64,000 bases of DNA. Origin: Atopobium massiliense (GTDB lineage Bacteria > Actinomycetota > Coriobacteriia > Coriobacteriales > Atopobiaceae). Of the stretch, positions 61,945-64,000 are shown one piece after another. Each line of letters begins with the position of its first letter. The stretch's first letter is position 1. Location of the stretch: the NCBI GenBank assembly GCA_900343135.1, contig OPYK01000002.1, forward strand, positions 20,051-84,050, in the 5' to 3' direction. The translations under genes and the position numbers were made by a program. The notes under the pieces were generated by a model. That model saw only the letters and a program-made list of their open reading frames with translations. It did not search any database and was not told where the DNA came from.

Positions 61945-62991
61945 TTACGAACGCGCGCGCGTGCACATGGCACGTATAAGTTCAAGAAGAGCGGTATCGC
62001 TTGCCTGCGACGATTTAAGCTGAGCATCAAGTGCAACACCAGCAAGCAACAGCTCCTCAAGCTCACCTTGTGCAAAGAGCCGCGCCCAGCCGCTATAACG
62101 TTTTTGCTGCCATGCCTGAATGTGCAGCGCAGACAAAATATGTCCCGCATCACCCCGCGCTGTGCACGCCCGCGCGCACATAAGCGCACGAATACGCTGC
62201 ACCATAAGACGCGCAAGCTGAATAGGTGAACTTGTGCTTTTAAGCTGCGCATATGCTGCAAGCGCCTGGGCTTTATTGCGCGCGCTGAGCGCATCTAAAA
62301 ACTTCCACGGCGTAACTTCGGCGGTGCTATCAACAAGCACACACACGTCTTCGCGGGTAACACGAAGCAATGCCGGCGCGCCAGTGCCAGCAGCAGCGGT
62401 TGCATCCACGGTGGAGCGTGACGCCTGCCGTGCATACATATGCGCCGCAATCATTTCAATTTGGCAGGTAAGCATGCGCGGCTGCGCACCTACACGTCCT
62501 ATAAGCTCGGCTATTGCGTTTGCATCAAACTGCAGGTTTTTGCTACGCGCTACGCGCTCAACAAATACTGGTACCTCTTCTTTTTGAGCTGCCGCACACG
62601 GAATAATGGCTTTTTGCCCTACGTGTGCTACTGCCTTATAAAGCGCGGTATTTTTTGCCATTTTTGTTGCCGAAAGAAACAACACACAATGCGTATTGGG
62701 GTTTTGTACATACGAAACAAGCTGACTTAGCATATCACGAGCAAGCGCGTCAACGTTAAACAACACAACTATGCGCACATCATCGCCCATTGGCATAGCC
62801 ATACAGCACGAAAGAACCTCCGAGATGTCACTGAGCTGCTGCGCATCGTACTCGTTATAGTTAAAAAACGCATACGCATCAAGCAAATAGGTGCGAAGCC
62901 GCGATGCAGCGCGTTTAATTTTTACATCGTCGCTACCAACAGCAAGATATACATTCATAAGATTAGCAAGGTTTACGCGTGCTTGTTCCAC
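61945..62991 (-). CDS. holA: DNA polymerase III delta subunit
   Basis: A 348-aa clamp-loader subunit. The N-terminal VYLAVGSDDVKIKRAASRLR, the NTHCVLFLSATKMAKNTALYK stretch and the central FVERVARSKNLQFDANAIAELIGRVG match the delta fold; the C-terminal ALAAYAQLKS helix bundle is also typical. An Ala/Thr/Gly-rich insert (about 205-225) is extra. The start is uncertain: GTG 62991 lies just after the comEC stop, and an ATG at 62958 is another choice. Confidence 0.88.
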   Translation of the reverse strand: MEQARVNLANLMNVYLAVGSDDVKIKRAASRLRTYLLDAYAFFNYNEYDAQQLSDISEVLSCCMAMPMGDDVRIVVLFNVDALARDMLSQLVSYVQNPNTHCVLFLSATKMAKNTALYKAVAHVGQKAIIPCAAAQKEEVPVFVERVARSKNLQFDANAIAELIGRVGAQPRMLTCQIEMIAAHMYARQASRSTVDATAAAGTGAPALLRVTREDVCVLVDSTAEVTPWKFLDALSARNKAQALAAYAQLKSTSSPIQLARLMVQRIRALMCARACTARGDAGHILSALHIQAWQQKRYSGWARLFAQGELEELLLAGVALDAQLKSSQASDTALLELIRAMCTRARS

Positions 62992-63004
62992 GATGGCCAA
63001 CTTT

Positions 63005-64000
63005 CTACAACGTAGCGTATCGTTTAATAACGATACCACACAACACCACCGCGCACGCACATGCAACTAAACTCCAAAGGTAGCTGCACGCAATAGACGC
63101 GCCTGGAACCTGCGCAAACGCGCCAAGAATGCTACAGGTGCACAAGGCGGGCACGTCGATAAAAACCGCGCAGACGCTGCGTATAAGCGCTCCTCCAATC
63201 ATGCCGGACGCTACGGTTACGGCTGCAATGCACACAGCTGCAACCATAAAATAGTGCATGATGAAAGGCACCAGCAGTACATTTACCACAATGCCAATAA
63301 CAGACACGCTGCGAAACGCAAGAATGGTATATGCAAGGCAGCTAAGCTGCGCTGCAAGTGTAGTAGCAATTGTATTGGCAAGCGTGTTTGATAATGATGA
63401 AGCGCGCGTGTGATGTTTAGAACGCTGCGCATGATTGCTGCGCAGAACTCTCCAGCAACGCTCAAGAATCGATCGGATATGCGCAGGTAAACACCCGTCA
63501 TCGATGTTATATTCCAGTGCAGAAACAACACCTCTTTGCGTACTGGCGCAAAACCCCTGCAAACACGCAGCAAAGGGGCGCGCAAAGAGTGCAATCCCAT
63601 GTACGCAGAGCATGGATAAGATAAAAGCGGGCTGAACGACGCAGCTGTTATCCGCCACAATCATAACGATGCCAACGCAGCTAAGTGAAGAGAGGGTATG
63701 TTTTCTGCGATGAAGCACGCTGCACACACACTGCACGCACACAAGCATGCAGGCGCGTACAACCGAAATGGATGCACCGCTCAGTACGCAAAACACAAGG
63801 CACACGCACAAACAAAGGAGCTGCTGCGCGGCGTGAGGCACAGCAATGCGTTTAAGAAGCGAAGTTATAATAACGCTCAGCATAGCAAGATGAGCGCCCG
63901 AAACACTAATAACGTGCGCGATGCCGCAGGTAACAAAGAGTTCATTAAGATGGTTGGCATAAAGCGGCGCGCGATAGCCAAGAACACCTGCCGCAGCAAG
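63005..64000 (-). CDS. comEC: ComEC/Rec2 competence channel, partial (5' end beyond window)
   Basis: At least 332 residues of the DNA-uptake channel. The family motif G-x2-H-x5-GxH-L is seen at its left part (CGIAHVISVSGAHLAMLS), followed by at least eight membrane segments. The gene runs off the window's right edge. The protein ends soon after the last membrane helix (CAVVLCGIVIKRYATL), so the metallo-beta-lactamase-like C-terminal domain present in many ComEC proteins is absent, as in some Actinobacteria. 13 nt before holA, the usual comEC-holA pair. Confidence 0.9.
   Translation of the reverse strand, partial: LAAAGVLGYRAPLYANHLNELFVTCGIAHVISVSGAHLAMLSVIITSLLKRIAVPHAAQQLLCLCVCLVFCVLSGASISVVRACMLVCVQCVCSVLHRRKHTLSSLSCVGIVMIVADNSCVVQPAFILSMLCVHGIALFARPFAACLQGFCASTQRGVVSALEYNIDDGCLPAHIRSILERCWRVLRSNHAQRSKHHTRASSLSNTLANTIATTLAAQLSCLAYTILAFRSVSVIGIVVNVLLVPFIMHYFMVAAVCIAAVTVASGMIGGALIRSVCAVFIDVPALCTCSILGAFAQVPGASIACSYLWSLVACACAVVLCGIVIKRYATL

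Overview
The window looks like chromosome from a mid-GC Actinomycetota of the class Coriobacteriia, probably family Atopobiaceae (Atopobium/Fannyhessea/Olsenella-like). This is inference. The support is: a FHA protein with a GarA-like TT-x-x-F motif next to an FtsR-like MerR gene; the actinobacterial order rsmD-coaD-SepIVA-like-DUF177; very large BspA-type (DUF285) surface proteins ending in DUF5648 repeats; and an IS1249-like insertion sequence. Species cannot be fixed from the sequence alone.

Layout. 1-1333: an IS1249-like element inserted against the terminator of a NlpC/P60 hydrolase gene. 1428-7169: cell-wall hydrolase, apt, MerR and FHA regulators, RidA plus an unrecognised 289-aa protein, and pgsA. 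7333-13950: a truncated PPDK-regulatory-protein gene, glyS-glyQ, lepB, trmD-rimM-khpA-like-rpsP. 14275-16520: an OmpR-type two-component system. 16574-29215: recG-fakA-yloU // rpmB // HAD-thiamine pyrophosphokinase fusion-rsmB-fmt-def-priA, nearly the same order as the Bacillus priA-recG-rpsP region. 29414-36276: dps, a 3'-5' exonuclease remnant, a BceRSAB-type peptide-sensing/ABC module and a MarR regulator. 36667-48803: metK, gltX, sdaA, tRNA-Gln/tRNA-Glu, secG, the glycolytic cluster tpiA-pgk-gap, then DUF177, SepIVA-like, coaD, rsmD. 48940-58142: an acyltransferase and two giant surface proteins. 58388-64000: a DUF3021/LytTR pair, RlmD-type methyltransferase, YqeK-type HD hydrolase, holA and a truncated view of comEC.

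The most striking unexplained structure is a roughly 170-nt two-hairpin module that follows the stop codon of three genes: the acyltransferase on + and both BspA-like genes on -. In each copy a large three-tier hairpin starts 13-21 nt after the stop. Its tip is conserved (GAAGTGCGCT...GCG...CTTC) and its lower stems differ in sequence but keep pairing. After 36-43 nt comes a 20-nt conserved box, and then a 12-bp hairpin, also with compensated changes, leading into a T-rich tail. The two surface-protein genes also share a promoter with a poly-T spacer and near-identical signal peptides, so they look like standard expression cassettes.

Other points of interest: three tandem 18-20-bp iterons plus a dyad upstream of gap; 10-bp direct repeats 21 bp apart upstream of the LytTR gene; a dyad overlapping the marR -10 box; a 163-bp perfect in-frame repeat in one surface gene and a 771-bp duplication in the other; and a recurring habit of small low-complexity insertions in otherwise conserved enzymes. 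Starts were chosen by Shine-Dalgarno position where visible. All functions are from sequence reading only.
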